The position numbers and the translations under genes are program-made. From Methanobacterium sp. (GTDB lineage: Archaea > Methanobacteriota > Methanobacteria > Methanobacteriales > Methanobacteriaceae): a DNA stretch of 46,692 nt. Location of the stretch: assembly GCA_039666455.1 (NCBI GenBank), contig JAVSLW010000005.1, positions 1-46,692 on the forward strand. Direction: 5' to 3'. Numbering within the stretch: the stretch's first letter is position 1; every line of letters starts with the position of its first letter. Of the stretch, positions 8,083-16,785 are shown piece after piece. The notes under the pieces were generated by a model. That model saw only the letters and a program-made list of their open reading frames with translations. It ran no database searches and was not told the DNA's origin.

Positions 8083-9357
8083 GTGACTCAATTAGAATCC
8101 GCCAGAAAAGGTCAAATAACAGGCGAAATGGAAATAGTTGCCAGAACAGAAAATATTGACATTCAAAAGCTTATCAAAAGAGTAGCAAAGGGATATGTAG
8201 TTATTCCAAAGAATATAAAGGGTAAAAGCCTTCCAAAAGGCATTGGTAAAGGATTAACCACAAAAATAAATGCAAATATAGGATCATCATCAGAAATAGA
8301 GGATATGGAAACAGAAGTTCAAAAAGCGAAAATAGCCGTAGAATACGGTGCTGACGCAGTAATGGACTTGAGTACAGGCCCTAATCTAAAAGAAGTTCGT
8401 GAAAAGATCATGCGATCCATTGATGTTCCCATTGGAACTGTACCCATATATGAAGCTGCAGTAGACTCTTCAAAAGAAAAAGGCGCTGTTATAAATATGG
8501 ATGAAGATGATATGTTCAATGCCATAATAAGTCAGGCAAAAGAAGGCGTTGATTTTATGACCATCCACAGCGGAATTACAAAAGACACCGTGGAAAAAGT
8601 AAAGAAATCTGAAAGGATCATGGGCATTGTAAGCCGTGGAGGAGCATTTTTAGCCGCATGGATACTTCAAAATAGAGAAGAAAATCCACTTTACAGAAAC
8701 TATGATTATTTACTGGAAATAGCAAAAGAATACGATGTAACACTCAGTTTAGGCGATGGTTTAAGGCCGGGATGCCTTGCAGATGCCTCAGACATCCCCC
8801 AGATTCAGGAACTCATTACACTTGGCCAGCTTGTTGAAAAGGCCAGAGAAGCAGGAGTTCAGGTGATGGTAGAAGGTCCAGGACACGTTCCAATTGACCA
8901 GATTCAGGCCAACATGAAAATCCAAAAAACAGTCTGTAAAGGCGCTCCATTTTATGTTTTAGGTCCAATAGTAACTGATCTTGCTCCAGGATACGACCAC
9001 ATAACTTCTGCAATTGGTGGGGCCATAGCTGCCTCTTCAGGTGCTGATTTCCTCTGCTATGTTACTCCAAGAGAGCACCTCTCCATTCCTGATGTTGAAG
9101 CTGTAAAAGAAGGTGTTGTTGCATCTAAAATTGCTGCACAGGCTGCTGATGTTGCAAATGGAGTAAAAAGTGCCTGGAAAAATGAGCTTGAAATGGCTAA
9201 AGCCAGAAGATGTTTTGACTGGGAAAAACAGTTTGAACTGGCATTTGATCATGAAACACCACGCAAATACAGGGAAAGTAAAGCCATTCCCCGCGATATG
9301 TGCACCATGTGCGGCGAATTCTGCGCTTTAAGGATTGTAAGGGATAATTTGAGTTAA
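8083..9357 (+). CDS. thiC: Phosphomethylpyrimidine synthase ThiC
   Basis: Radical SAM enzyme that turns aminoimidazole ribotide into the HMP-phosphate moiety of thiamine. The 424 aa archaeal-length protein has the TIM-barrel motifs DLSTGPNLKEVREKIM, TIHSGITKD, SRGGAFLAAW, GDGLRPG, EGPGHVP and YVTPREHL. The C-terminal cluster motif is CTMCGEFC, i.e. CX2CX3C, one residue shorter than the bacterial CX2CX4C. This looks normal for the methanogen branch as far as I recall. The start is GTG at 8083, six nucleotides after GAGGGA. Methanobacteriales often carry two ThiC paralogues, and which one this is cannot be told. Confidence 0.94.
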   Translation: MTQLESARKGQITGEMEIVARTENIDIQKLIKRVAKGYVVIPKNIKGKSLPKGIGKGLTTKINANIGSSSEIEDMETEVQKAKIAVEYGADAVMDLSTGPNLKEVREKIMRSIDVPIGTVPIYEAAVDSSKEKGAVINMDEDDMFNAIISQAKEGVDFMTIHSGITKDTVEKVKKSERIMGIVSRGGAFLAAWILQNREENPLYRNYDYLLEIAKEYDVTLSLGDGLRPGCLADASDIPQIQELITLGQLVEKAREAGVQVMVEGPGHVPIDQIQANMKIQKTVCKGAPFYVLGPIVTDLAPGYDHITSAIGGAIAASSGADFLCYVTPREHLSIPDVEAVKEGVVASKIAAQAADVANGVKSAWKNELEMAKARRCFDWEKQFELAFDHETPRKYRESKAIPRDMCTMCGEFCALRIVRDNLS

Positions 9358-9599
9358 AATCCCTTATTTAAACACTATTTAGTCTATTTAAAGTCCAATT
9401 TTATAAAAAAGAAAATTTAAGCTGCAATTTCTATTTTATCAAATTATTATTGGTATTTTCTTCTTTTAGGACTTTCTTTCAATTCATAAACTTTCTTCAT
9501 GTTTATTTATATCAGTTATCACCTGTAAAATACGTTGTTTTTATTACACATATGTAAATTTATCTCTATACCAATTCAGTCAATTAAAGCAAAAAATTT

Positions 9600-9627
9600 A
9601 CTTCGTTATAGGGAACTATAACGAAGT
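9600..9627. repeat. 12-bp inverted repeat with GGAA loop
   Basis: Arms ACTTCGTTATAG and CTATAACGAAGT pair perfectly around a four-base GGAA loop. On RNA this would be a stable hairpin, on DNA a long operator-like dyad. The half-site TAACGAAGT recurs near 9668-9676. Confidence 0.6.
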
Positions 9628-9675
9628 TCATGATCTAACTTTAATGATTAAGACCCAAAGGTAGTTTAACGAAGT

Positions 9676-9710
9676 ATTCTCTTTTTGATATCCAGATTCT
9701 AAAAGAGAAT
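9676..9710. promoter_or_regulatory. ATTCTCTTTT inverted repeat
   Basis: Arms ATTCTCTTTT (9676-9685) and AAAAGAGAAT (9701-9710) are perfect, with a 15-nt spacer. The same nine-base arms recur as a tight palindrome at 31757-31775 upstream of ino1, which suggests a shared protein-binding site. Confidence 0.45.
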
Positions 9711-9762
9711 TATATTCATTTTCTCCTTAAATCACTTTATATTATTAATACTAAGTTATATG

Positions 9763-9778
9763 TTAGTAAAATTACTAA
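9763..9778. repeat. TTAGTAA/TTACTAA palindrome
   Basis: Seven-base arms with a two-base AA centre, about 155 bp before the HEAT-repeat gene. It could be an operator. In AT-rich DNA a chance dyad of this size is possible. Confidence 0.3.
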
Positions 9779-9934
9779 ATAACAATATAAATGGTTTGTT
9801 AGATATATAAAGAAATACTGGAGCATTTGATTAAAACTGGATGTTTTAATAACCCTGATGTAAACAGATTAATATTTGTAGATATAAATCATTAATAGGA
9901 TATAAAAAAATGTGTTAAATAACAGGGGATTAGC

Positions 9935-10639
9935 ATGATTTTGGAGGAAGAACTGGAAAAAATGAGGGATGAAAAAGATATTAAAGGTTTAATCAGAGCT
10001 TTAAATGATGATGATCCTAAATCCCGAGAAAATGCAGCATATATTCTGGCAGATTTGGGTGATAAAAGTGCTGTTGATGCTTTATTGGGTGTTTTAAACG
10101 ATGATAGCTGGCCTGTCCGTAAGGCTGCATCACTTGCTCTTGGAAGGATTAGAGATGAAAAAGCTGTAGAACATTTAATATGTCTTTTAAGGGATGACTA
10201 CTGGCATGTGAGGGAAATAGCAGCAATGTCTCTTGGTTTAATAGGTGATAAACGCGCAGTTGAACCTATTATTCAGGCATTAAAAGATGGATGTCTAAAC
10301 GTTAAATGTGAAGTTGTGGATGTTTTAGGAGATTTAGGTGATAAAAAGGCTGTAGAGCCGTTAATGGAAATATTAAATGAAAAGGATTACCTTTTAAGGG
10401 CATGTACTGTAAATTCTTTAGGTAAGCTCGGAGATGATAAGGCAATAGTGTCTCTGGCAAAAACATTAAACGACGAAAACTATTTTGTAAGGGTTCATGC
10501 AGCTAATGCTCTTGGAATGATTGGGAGTGAATCAGCACTTCCTTATCTTGAATCTTCCCTGGAAAATTCAAAAGGTGAATCCCAGGAATTCGAAAATGCT
10601 CTTAAAAATGCAATTGAAAAGATAAAAGCACGTAAATAA
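9935..10639 (+). CDS. HEAT-repeat (PBS-lyase-like) protein
   Basis: 234 aa consisting almost entirely of about six or seven 31-residue HEAT-like repeats, from about residue 15 to 205. Each has the pattern D.vR..AA.aLG.igD..Av..L, for example VRKAASLALGRIRDEKAVEHL and VREIAAMSLGLIGDKRAVEPI. Such proteins are alpha-solenoid scaffolds for protein-protein contacts, and some act in phycobilin-type lyase reactions, but no catalytic role can be read here. GGGGATTAGC precedes the ATG at 9935. It is preceded by the unusual non-coding region with three dyads and followed 143 bp later by ahcY. Confidence 0.88.
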   Translation: MILEEELEKMRDEKDIKGLIRALNDDDPKSRENAAYILADLGDKSAVDALLGVLNDDSWPVRKAASLALGRIRDEKAVEHLICLLRDDYWHVREIAAMSLGLIGDKRAVEPIIQALKDGCLNVKCEVVDVLGDLGDKKAVEPLMEILNEKDYLLRACTVNSLGKLGDDKAIVSLAKTLNDENYFVRVHAANALGMIGSESALPYLESSLENSKGESQEFENALKNAIEKIKARK

Positions 10640-10782
10640 TTTTTAACATTGATTTTTCCACTTCTAAGTAGTATTGAATAGTAATAAAGCTGTGGAGAAA
10701 CTGTTTAATGGTATAAGTCTAAATAAAGAATTCTTAATGATTAAATACAGTTTAAACTTTTAAATTTAATTCAGGTGAAATA

Positions 10783-12033
10783 ATGAGTAATGTAAAAGAT
10801 ATGTCACTTGCACCGGAAGGCAAAAAGAAAATAGAATGGGTACAAAGGCACATGCCTGTATTGGAACATATTAAAGTAGAATTTAAAAAGGAAAAGCCAT
10901 TTAAAGGAATAACCATTGGATCATGCTTGCATCTTGAACCAAAAACAATTAATTTAGGGTTAACACTTCTTGCAGGTGGTGCAGAAGTAGCAATGACTGG
11001 ATGTAACCCTTTATCTACTCAAGATGATGCTACAGCAGCAGGAGCTTCAATGGGACTTAATATGTATGGCTGGAGAGAAGAGACCAACAAAGAATATTAT
11101 GAAAATATTAATCGCGTGCTTGACCATGAACCAGACATTATAATCGATGATGGGGCAGATATGATATTTCATTTACACAGGGAAAGGCCCGAACTACTTG
11201 AAAATATATTGGGGGCATGTGAAGAAACTACAACTGGAATTCACAGATTAAAAGCCATGGCAAAGGATAATGCGCTCAAATTTCCGGTTATCGCTGTAAA
11301 TGATGCCTATACAAAGTATTTATTTGATAATAGATATGGGACCGGCCAGTCCACACTTGATGCTATAATGGGCGCAACCAACATCTTAATTGCAGGTAAA
11401 ACATTTGTGGTTGGTGGATATGGATGGGGTGGTCGTGGAATAGCCATGAGGGCCCATGGGCTTGGTGCAAATGTTATTGTAACAGAAATAGATCCAGTAA
11501 GAGCGTTAGAAGCTAAACTTGATGGATTTAGAGTTATGAAAGTCCAGGACGCAGTTAAATATGCAGATATTTTGGTGACAGTCACCGGAAATGTGGATGT
11601 TGTAGCAGGAGACAGCTTTAAATACATGAAGGATGGGTGCATTCTTGCAAATTCAGGGCACTTTAATGTGGAGATAAACAGAAATGACCTTGATAAAATG
11701 GCTGTCAAACAAAAAAAGATAAAAGGAGACATAGAAGAGTTTGTCATGGAAGATGGAAGAAAGCTGTATCTTCTTGCTGAAGGAAGACTTGTTAATCTGG
11801 CATCCGAACGTGGTCAGGGACATCCAGCTGAAATTATGGACATGAGCTTTGCTCTTCAATCTCAATCTGCAAAATATTTACTTGAAAGCAAATTAGAAAA
11901 TGATGTTTACGTGGTTCCAGAAGAAATAGATAGAAATGTGGCAGAACTTAAATTAAAGGCAATGAATATAGAAATTGACAGTTTAACAAGGAGACAAATC
12001 AATTATCTTGAAAACTGGGAAGAAGGAACCTGA
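10783..12033 (+). CDS. ahcY: S-adenosylhomocysteine (or S-inosylhomocysteine) hydrolase
   Basis: NAD-dependent hydrolase that clears S-adenosylhomocysteine after methyl transfer. 416 aa, archaeal type. Motifs: TGCNPLSTQDDATAAG, AVNDAYTKYLFDNRYGTGQS with the substrate lysine, the NAD site VVGGYGWGGRGIA, and GHPAEIMDMSFALQ near the end. In at least one methanogen the equivalent enzyme acts on S-inosylhomocysteine, so the natural substrate here is open. The start has CAGGTGAAATAATG. The next gene begins 27 bp later on the same strand and may be co-transcribed. Confidence 0.93.
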   Translation: MSNVKDMSLAPEGKKKIEWVQRHMPVLEHIKVEFKKEKPFKGITIGSCLHLEPKTINLGLTLLAGGAEVAMTGCNPLSTQDDATAAGASMGLNMYGWREETNKEYYENINRVLDHEPDIIIDDGADMIFHLHRERPELLENILGACEETTTGIHRLKAMAKDNALKFPVIAVNDAYTKYLFDNRYGTGQSTLDAIMGATNILIAGKTFVVGGYGWGGRGIAMRAHGLGANVIVTEIDPVRALEAKLDGFRVMKVQDAVKYADILVTVTGNVDVVAGDSFKYMKDGCILANSGHFNVEINRNDLDKMAVKQKKIKGDIEEFVMEDGRKLYLLAEGRLVNLASERGQGHPAEIMDMSFALQSQSAKYLLESKLENDVYVVPEEIDRNVAELKLKAMNIEIDSLTRRQINYLENWEEGT

Positions 12034-12060
12034 ATCTTCTCCCAAAACACATGATCCTGG

Positions 12061-12672
12061 ATGACTTATTTTAAAGAAATTAAAAAGGGTGATGAGCCAG
12101 TACGCCTTTTTATGGGGGGCGTACATGGTAAAGAGGGACTTACAACTATAGAAGCCCTCTCTCAGATTTCTAAGGAGGATGTAAAGAGCGGCAGCCTCAC
12201 AATCTACAATTTCGATGAAAGCCAGTATGTAAGTACCATTGACAGGCATTATTATAATACAGAACTTGGAAGAAAGATTATAACCATAATCAGGGATTTG
12301 AAACCAGAAATGTATGTGGAATTACACTGTTATAACTCCAACAGCTTTGAAAAATTAACAGATTTAAATAGAAAGGAACGAACAGGAGTCCCGCCGCTTA
12401 TACATCTTGAAAAAGGAGTTTTAATTGGATCAATATCGCCTTATATCAGGACTTCTCTTTTTAAAGAGTGGGATGTTTGTATAACGCTTGAAATTCCCTG
12501 TAAACCAGCAAAAGAATCTATGGATGTTTATTTAAAGGTAATTAAAGCAGTTGCAACATCAAATGATAAACATGAACTGCTGGATAAATTGCGGGCTGAT
12601 TATCCTAAACAGGTTGAAACAGCTGCCAGATATGCTGTGGAGCTTTATTGGGATAATTATCCTCCTCTATAA
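12061..12672 (+). CDS. DUF2119 protein with M14-like metal motif
   Basis: 203 aa, similar in my recollection to the methanogen family DUF2119. It shows GGVHGKEG with His22 and Glu25 (HxxE), RHYYNTELGRKI near 62-73, and YVELHCYN with His89. This is the arrangement of zinc ligands in M14 carboxypeptidase/succinylglutamate-desuccinylase folds (HxxE then a distant His after a beta strand). A metal-dependent amide hydrolase is therefore a reasonable inference, but the substrate is unknown. The start at 12061 has no clear ribosome binding site. It lies 27 bp after ahcY and ends 14 bp from the convergent fen1 stop. Confidence 0.65.
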   Translation: MTYFKEIKKGDEPVRLFMGGVHGKEGLTTIEALSQISKEDVKSGSLTIYNFDESQYVSTIDRHYYNTELGRKIITIIRDLKPEMYVELHCYNSNSFEKLTDLNRKERTGVPPLIHLEKGVLIGSISPYIRTSLFKEWDVCITLEIPCKPAKESMDVYLKVIKAVATSNDKHELLDKLRADYPKQVETAARYAVELYWDNYPPL

Positions 12673-12686
12673 AAACCATTGGAAAC

Positions 12687-13676
12687 CTAACCAAACCATT
12701 GTTCAAGGCTTTTTTGAGCAGGGTTCAACTTTTTAAGCTTATCCAGTGCTCCCTCAACACGATCAACTGAAAAATCATGTTTTTTGCATAAAAAATCAAT
12801 TACTCCTTCTTTATCTACCTTTTTCCATCTGATTTCATAATCTTCAATGAAATCATGGTCTAAAAAGATATCTCTAACTTCCCTGGGATCAACATCCATT
12901 TCAGTTTTAAGATGATCTAAAACACTGTAAACATCGCCATGTTTTTTAATTAAATTCCGTCCTTTTTTAGGTCCAATTCCCTTTATTCCCTCATTAAAAT
13001 CAGTCCCAACAAGGATTGCAACATCAATTAGCTGTTTACGTGTTAGTCCGTTATTTTCTAAAACTTCTTTGAGGTAAATCATCTCTAAACGATATCTTTG
13101 GCCACGTGCAGCCAGGTTCTTGAGCATTCTCGGTGCACCGAAGAGTAGACAGTCATAATCCTGTGAAGCAACGCACCATGCATCTCCTTTACATACCATA
13201 TATGATGCCTGGGCTTCTCCTTCAGATTTAGCCAGAATATAGGGAATTCCCATTAATTCAAGCAGGTTTTTGGATCCTTCAATGATTTCTGCAGATATTC
13301 TGGATGATCGAACTGCAAATTTACGTGCATCTTCAATTCTCCCCTCTTCAATGGCTTCCTTCCATTTTAATTCAGCTTCTTCCCTTATCTGCCGTCTTTC
13401 AGTCTGAGTGTTCTTTTTTAAAAGGTGAGGTTTTCCATCGAAAATATAGACGGGTTTAATTCCCTTATCAACAAGTGATGAAGTCCTGTAAAGAATGCCG
13501 CTTAAGTGAGAGGTGATGTTTCCCTCGTGATCCATTAAAGGTGTTCCGTCAGCCTGTCTTATACTTGATAAAAACTGATAAATCGTATTTGAAGCATCTA
13601 ACGCCACAATTTTACCCTTTAAATCGTTTAGCTTTATTTCATGAGAAGATACGATGTCTTTGAACTTCAATCCCAT
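12687..13676 (-). CDS. fen: Flap endonuclease 1
   Basis: Structure-specific 5' nuclease for Okazaki-fragment processing and repair. N domain: DASNTIYQFLS, VYIFDGKPHLLKK. I domain: ILAKSEGEAQASYM, VASQDYDCLLFG, LVGTDFNEGIKGIGPKKG with the H2TH region. The C-terminus KSLEQWFG is a PCNA-binding PIP box. The start should be ATG at 13676 (MGLKFKDIV), with GGTGA five bases before it. The longer reading frame from a GTG at 13685 would include that ribosome binding site. Length 329 aa is typical. It follows the DUF98 gene on the same strand. Confidence 0.95.
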   Translation of the reverse strand: MGLKFKDIVSSHEIKLNDLKGKIVALDASNTIYQFLSSIRQADGTPLMDHEGNITSHLSGILYRTSSLVDKGIKPVYIFDGKPHLLKKNTQTERRQIREEAELKWKEAIEEGRIEDARKFAVRSSRISAEIIEGSKNLLELMGIPYILAKSEGEAQASYMVCKGDAWCVASQDYDCLLFGAPRMLKNLAARGQRYRLEMIYLKEVLENNGLTRKQLIDVAILVGTDFNEGIKGIGPKKGRNLIKKHGDVYSVLDHLKTEMDVDPREVRDIFLDHDFIEDYEIRWKKVDKEGVIDFLCKKHDFSVDRVEGALDKLKKLNPAQKSLEQWFG

Positions 13677-13711
13677 TTTTATCACCGGCTATAGGTATAT
13701 GTGGATTAACT

Positions 13712-14251
13712 TTATTCTCTAAACAAACTATAGGGAAATGTTTCTTTTATCCTGATTAAAACTTCTCTCTGGTAGATTATATTGTAGCATCGTGTAAGCA
13801 TTATTGAATCTGTATTGAATATTTTTTTAAGTTCGTCATCAGGCTTAAAAGCACCAATATGTGTTATTTCCCTTCTTGATTCAATGTTGTATTTCTTCAA
13901 AATTCGGCCAATTGGAATATCTGCCTTTAAAAGGTCTTCTTTAAAGTTATTATCAAGTTTTTTAACTGGAGTTAATGATATGGCATGTATAAGTGGCTCT
14001 TCAAACTTACTACTCATAATAACGGCCCTGTAATTAATAATATCTCCTTTTTTGATTCCTAAATCTCTGGTAGACTCATCATCTGATTCTCGAAATTCCT
14101 GAATAAGTGTATTGACCTTAATATGCCCTTTAAGGACGTCAAGTATTGTTGTTACTGATCCATCAGTTGCAAGAAGTATCTTTTGAGCACTGGAAAGATT
14201 ACCAATTTTTTTTTCTAATTCGTTTATTTTTTCCATTACATTTATGTTCAT
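13712..14251 (-). CDS. Chorismate-lyase-like protein (DUF98 family)
   Basis: 179 aa. LLATDGSVTTILDVLKGHI near the N-terminus, the middle ISLTPVKKLDNNF and IPIGRILKKYNIESRREI are the pattern of the archaeal DUF98/chorismate pyruvate-lyase-like family, whose studied bacterial member makes 4-hydroxybenzoate from chorismate. In a methanogen a product feeding an aromatic cofactor would be the guess, not proof. GGAGGGAAT precedes the ATG, which overlaps the end of the upstream dehydratase gene by four bases (ATGA), so the genes are translationally coupled. Confidence 0.65.
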   Translation of the reverse strand: MNINVMEKINELEKKIGNLSSAQKILLATDGSVTTILDVLKGHIKVNTLIQEFRESDDESTRDLGIKKGDIINYRAVIMSSKFEEPLIHAISLTPVKKLDNNFKEDLLKADIPIGRILKKYNIESRREITHIGAFKPDDELKKIFNTDSIMLTRCYNIIYQREVLIRIKETFPYSLFRE

Positions 14252-15495
14252 ATTCCCTCCTGTGGATTTCGTATTTCACCCATTATTGCAGAATATGCGG
14301 TAACTGCTGGATTTGCAAGATATAAAAAGGATTCTGGATCTCCCATTCTACCAACGAAGTTCCTGTTTGTAGTGGCAATACATACTTCATCGGTTCCTAA
14401 AACACCCATATGTGCTCCAAGGCATGGTCCGCATCCAGGATTACATATTATGGCTCCAGCATCTACAATGGTTTCAATAATTCCTTCCCTCAGTGCATCA
14501 GAGTATATTTCAGCTGATGCAGGAACTACGATCAACCTGACATCTTCATGAACTTTATTTCCCTTTAAAACTTCTGCTGCGTCTTTTAAATCCTCAAGAC
14601 GCCCATTTGTACAGGACCCAATGAATGCCTGATCTATTGATGTTCCTTCAATCCTGGAAATTCCCACAACATTATCTACGTTGTGTGGACACGCTATTTG
14701 AGGTTCCATACCTGTTACATCAAAGAAATAATCTTTAAAGTAATTTGCATCCTTATCTGACTTTACAACTTTAAAATCAGTAACTCCTCTATTTTCCAGG
14801 TAGTCAAGCGTGTTTTTGTTTGGCTCCATTATCCCATTTTTAGCGCCAAGTTCAATGGCCATGTTGCAGATGGTCATTCTCCCTGAAACATCCATTGAAT
14901 CTATTGTTTCGCCGTGAAATTCTAGAGTTCTGTAATTTGCACCTGAAGCACCTATTTCTCCAGCTATATTTAAAATAATGTCTTTAGCTCTTACATATTT
15001 ATCTAAATCACCGTTTACATTTATTTTTAATGTTTCAGGAACCATAAACCATGTTTTGCCGGTTGCATATACCATCGCAATGTCTGTTGCACCCATTCCT
15101 GTTGCAAATGCTCCAAAAGCGCCGTAAGTGCAGGTGTGAGAATCTGCACCTACTACAACACTTCCAGGTTTAATGTATCCTTTTTCTGGAAGCACCTGAT
15201 GACATATTCCTTCGCCATGAGTGTATATGTTTTTTATTTTCTGTTCTTTTGCAAATTTCCTTGCTATTTTTTGAAATTCTGCAGAACCTATATTATTTGC
15301 AGGAATGTTGTGATCAAAAACAATGACGATTTTTTCAGGATCCCAGACCTTGTCTGCAATTTTACTGAAGATTTTTATGGTGGGTGGTGATGTTCCATCA
15401 TGTGTCATCGCTAAATCTACATCAGCTTCAATGATTTCTCCAGGATGTACTTCTTTTTTGGAAGCCCGTGAGAGGATTTTTTCTGTGATATTCAT
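14248..15495 (-). CDS. hacA: Homoaconitase / isopropylmalate dehydratase, large subunit
   Basis: 415 aa aconitase-superfamily large subunit. Motifs: DLAMTHDGTSPPTIKIF, VVGADSHTCTYGAFGAFATGMGATD, IGSCTNGRLEDL and CNPGCGPCLGAHMG supply the three 4Fe-4S cysteines. The superfamily cannot be split into LeuC and homoaconitase from the large subunit alone. Its position 13 bp after a homocitrate synthase strongly favours the homoaconitase (AksD) that dehydrates and rehydrates homocitrate homologues for 2-oxosuberate and coenzyme B. The small subunit is not in the window. Confidence 0.8.
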   Translation of the reverse strand: MNITEKILSRASKKEVHPGEIIEADVDLAMTHDGTSPPTIKIFSKIADKVWDPEKIVIVFDHNIPANNIGSAEFQKIARKFAKEQKIKNIYTHGEGICHQVLPEKGYIKPGSVVVGADSHTCTYGAFGAFATGMGATDIAMVYATGKTWFMVPETLKINVNGDLDKYVRAKDIILNIAGEIGASGANYRTLEFHGETIDSMDVSGRMTICNMAIELGAKNGIMEPNKNTLDYLENRGVTDFKVVKSDKDANYFKDYFFDVTGMEPQIACPHNVDNVVGISRIEGTSIDQAFIGSCTNGRLEDLKDAAEVLKGNKVHEDVRLIVVPASAEIYSDALREGIIETIVDAGAIICNPGCGPCLGAHMGVLGTDEVCIATTNRNFVGRMGDPESFLYLANPAVTAYSAIMGEIRNPQEGI

Positions 15496-15508
15496 CTAAA
15501 TCAAACCC

Positions 15509-16684
15509 TTATAAATCTGCAAGTCCACGTACAGATCTTACGATCTGGTTAAAGAGCTTGTCGTTAATATATTTGCCCTTTTCCCTGCTTATTTTAATTT
15601 GTTCAACGATTTTGCATAATTCGTCCTTTGTAACTTCTATTCCACATTCATCAAGTTTTGCTTTAACTGCCCTGCATCCAGAATGCTTTCCAAGAACTAT
15701 TTTTCTGTGGTGTCCGATCATTTCGGGTAAGAATGGTTCGTAGGTTAGTGGTTCCTCAATTACAGCATCTACATGAATTCCAGATTCATGTCTGAACACA
15801 TTTCTACCAACAATTGGTTTATTGTCAGGAACCTTAACGTTTGTAAGTTCCTCCACAATTTTAGAAAGTTCATAGATGTGTTCAATGTTAAATCCTAAAT
15901 CAATATTATAAATTATCTTTAAAGCCATTACAATCTCTTCCAGGGAGGTATTTCCAGCCCTTTCTCCAATTCCGTTTACAGTGGTTGATACTGCTGTTGC
16001 ACCTGCAAGAAGCCCTGAAATTGAGTTTGATAGAGCCATTCCAAAGTCGTTATGACAGTGCATTGCTATTTCCGTTGATATGTCTTTTCTTAATTCCCTC
16101 ACAAGGTAATCTGCTCCTTGAGGGCTAATTGCACCTACTGTATCAGCTATATGTACTCTGTCAGCACCGTAATCTTCTGCTTTTTTATAAATTTCCTTTA
16201 AAAAGTTTATATCTGTTCGGGTAGCATCTTCCGCCGAAAATGCCACAAAAATGCCGTGGTCCTTGGCATACTCAATGGATTTCATGCAGATATTTAAAGC
16301 TTCTTCTTTAGTTATTTTGAGCTTATGCTTCAGGTGAAGGTCAGACGTTGCCATGAAAGTTATTATACCGTCAACACCACAATCAATGGCAGTTTCAATA
16401 TCTTCCTTTTTTGTTCTGGATAAAACCAGTATTTCAGCATTTAAATCTTCATTTACAATAGCTTTAACTGACCTCTTTTCTTCATTGGAAACAATGGGAA
16501 ACCCTGCCTCTATTTGATGTATTCCAAGTTCATCAAGCTTTCTTGCTATTTTTAACTTTTCTGGGGTCCTTAAACATACTCCAGGAGTCTGTTCTCCGTC
16601 TCTCATGGTTGTGTCGTATATGGTTATATTTCTCGGAAACTTTAAATCAAAAGAATTGTTAAAAGGACTTACAAAATATTTCAA
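15509..16684 (-). CDS. aksA: Homocitrate synthase
   Basis: 391 aa member of the isopropylmalate/homocitrate synthase family: TIYDTTMRDGEQTPGVCLRT, SAEDATRTD, HIADTVG, AMHCHNDFGMALSNS with metal-binding histidines, NGIGERAGN and FRHESGIHVDAV. No C-terminal leucine-regulatory domain is present, in line with AksA rather than LeuA. AksA condenses acetyl-CoA with 2-oxoglutarate and homologues to build the coenzyme B chain. Its product homocitrate is also the organic ligand of FeMo-co, so it may stand in for NifV. The start is TTG at 16684 preceded by GGGTGGAATC. Confidence 0.87.
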   Translation of the reverse strand: MKYFVSPFNNSFDLKFPRNITIYDTTMRDGEQTPGVCLRTPEKLKIARKLDELGIHQIEAGFPIVSNEEKRSVKAIVNEDLNAEILVLSRTKKEDIETAIDCGVDGIITFMATSDLHLKHKLKITKEEALNICMKSIEYAKDHGIFVAFSAEDATRTDINFLKEIYKKAEDYGADRVHIADTVGAISPQGADYLVRELRKDISTEIAMHCHNDFGMALSNSISGLLAGATAVSTTVNGIGERAGNTSLEEIVMALKIIYNIDLGFNIEHIYELSKIVEELTNVKVPDNKPIVGRNVFRHESGIHVDAVIEEPLTYEPFLPEMIGHHRKIVLGKHSGCRAVKAKLDECGIEVTKDELCKIVEQIKISREKGKYINDKLFNQIVRSVRGLADL

Positions 16685-16785
16685 ACTGATTCCACCCTGC
16701 TTTTTTTAAGTTTTAATTATTTTAGTTTATATTCATTTAATAGTATAAATTTAACATTCAAATTATATGGTTTTACAGGATGTGA

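Larger units (their letters stand above)
9358..9934. other. 577-bp non-coding region with three inverted repeats
   Basis: No open frame of note. After a T-rich stretch that may end the thiC transcript (about 9449-9470), there are three separate perfect inverted repeats (9600-9627, 9676-9710, 9763-9778) and an isolated half-site TAACGAAG near 9668-9675. A TATA-like GATATAAAT lies near 9882-9890, about 50 bp before the HEAT-repeat gene. Confidence 0.5.
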
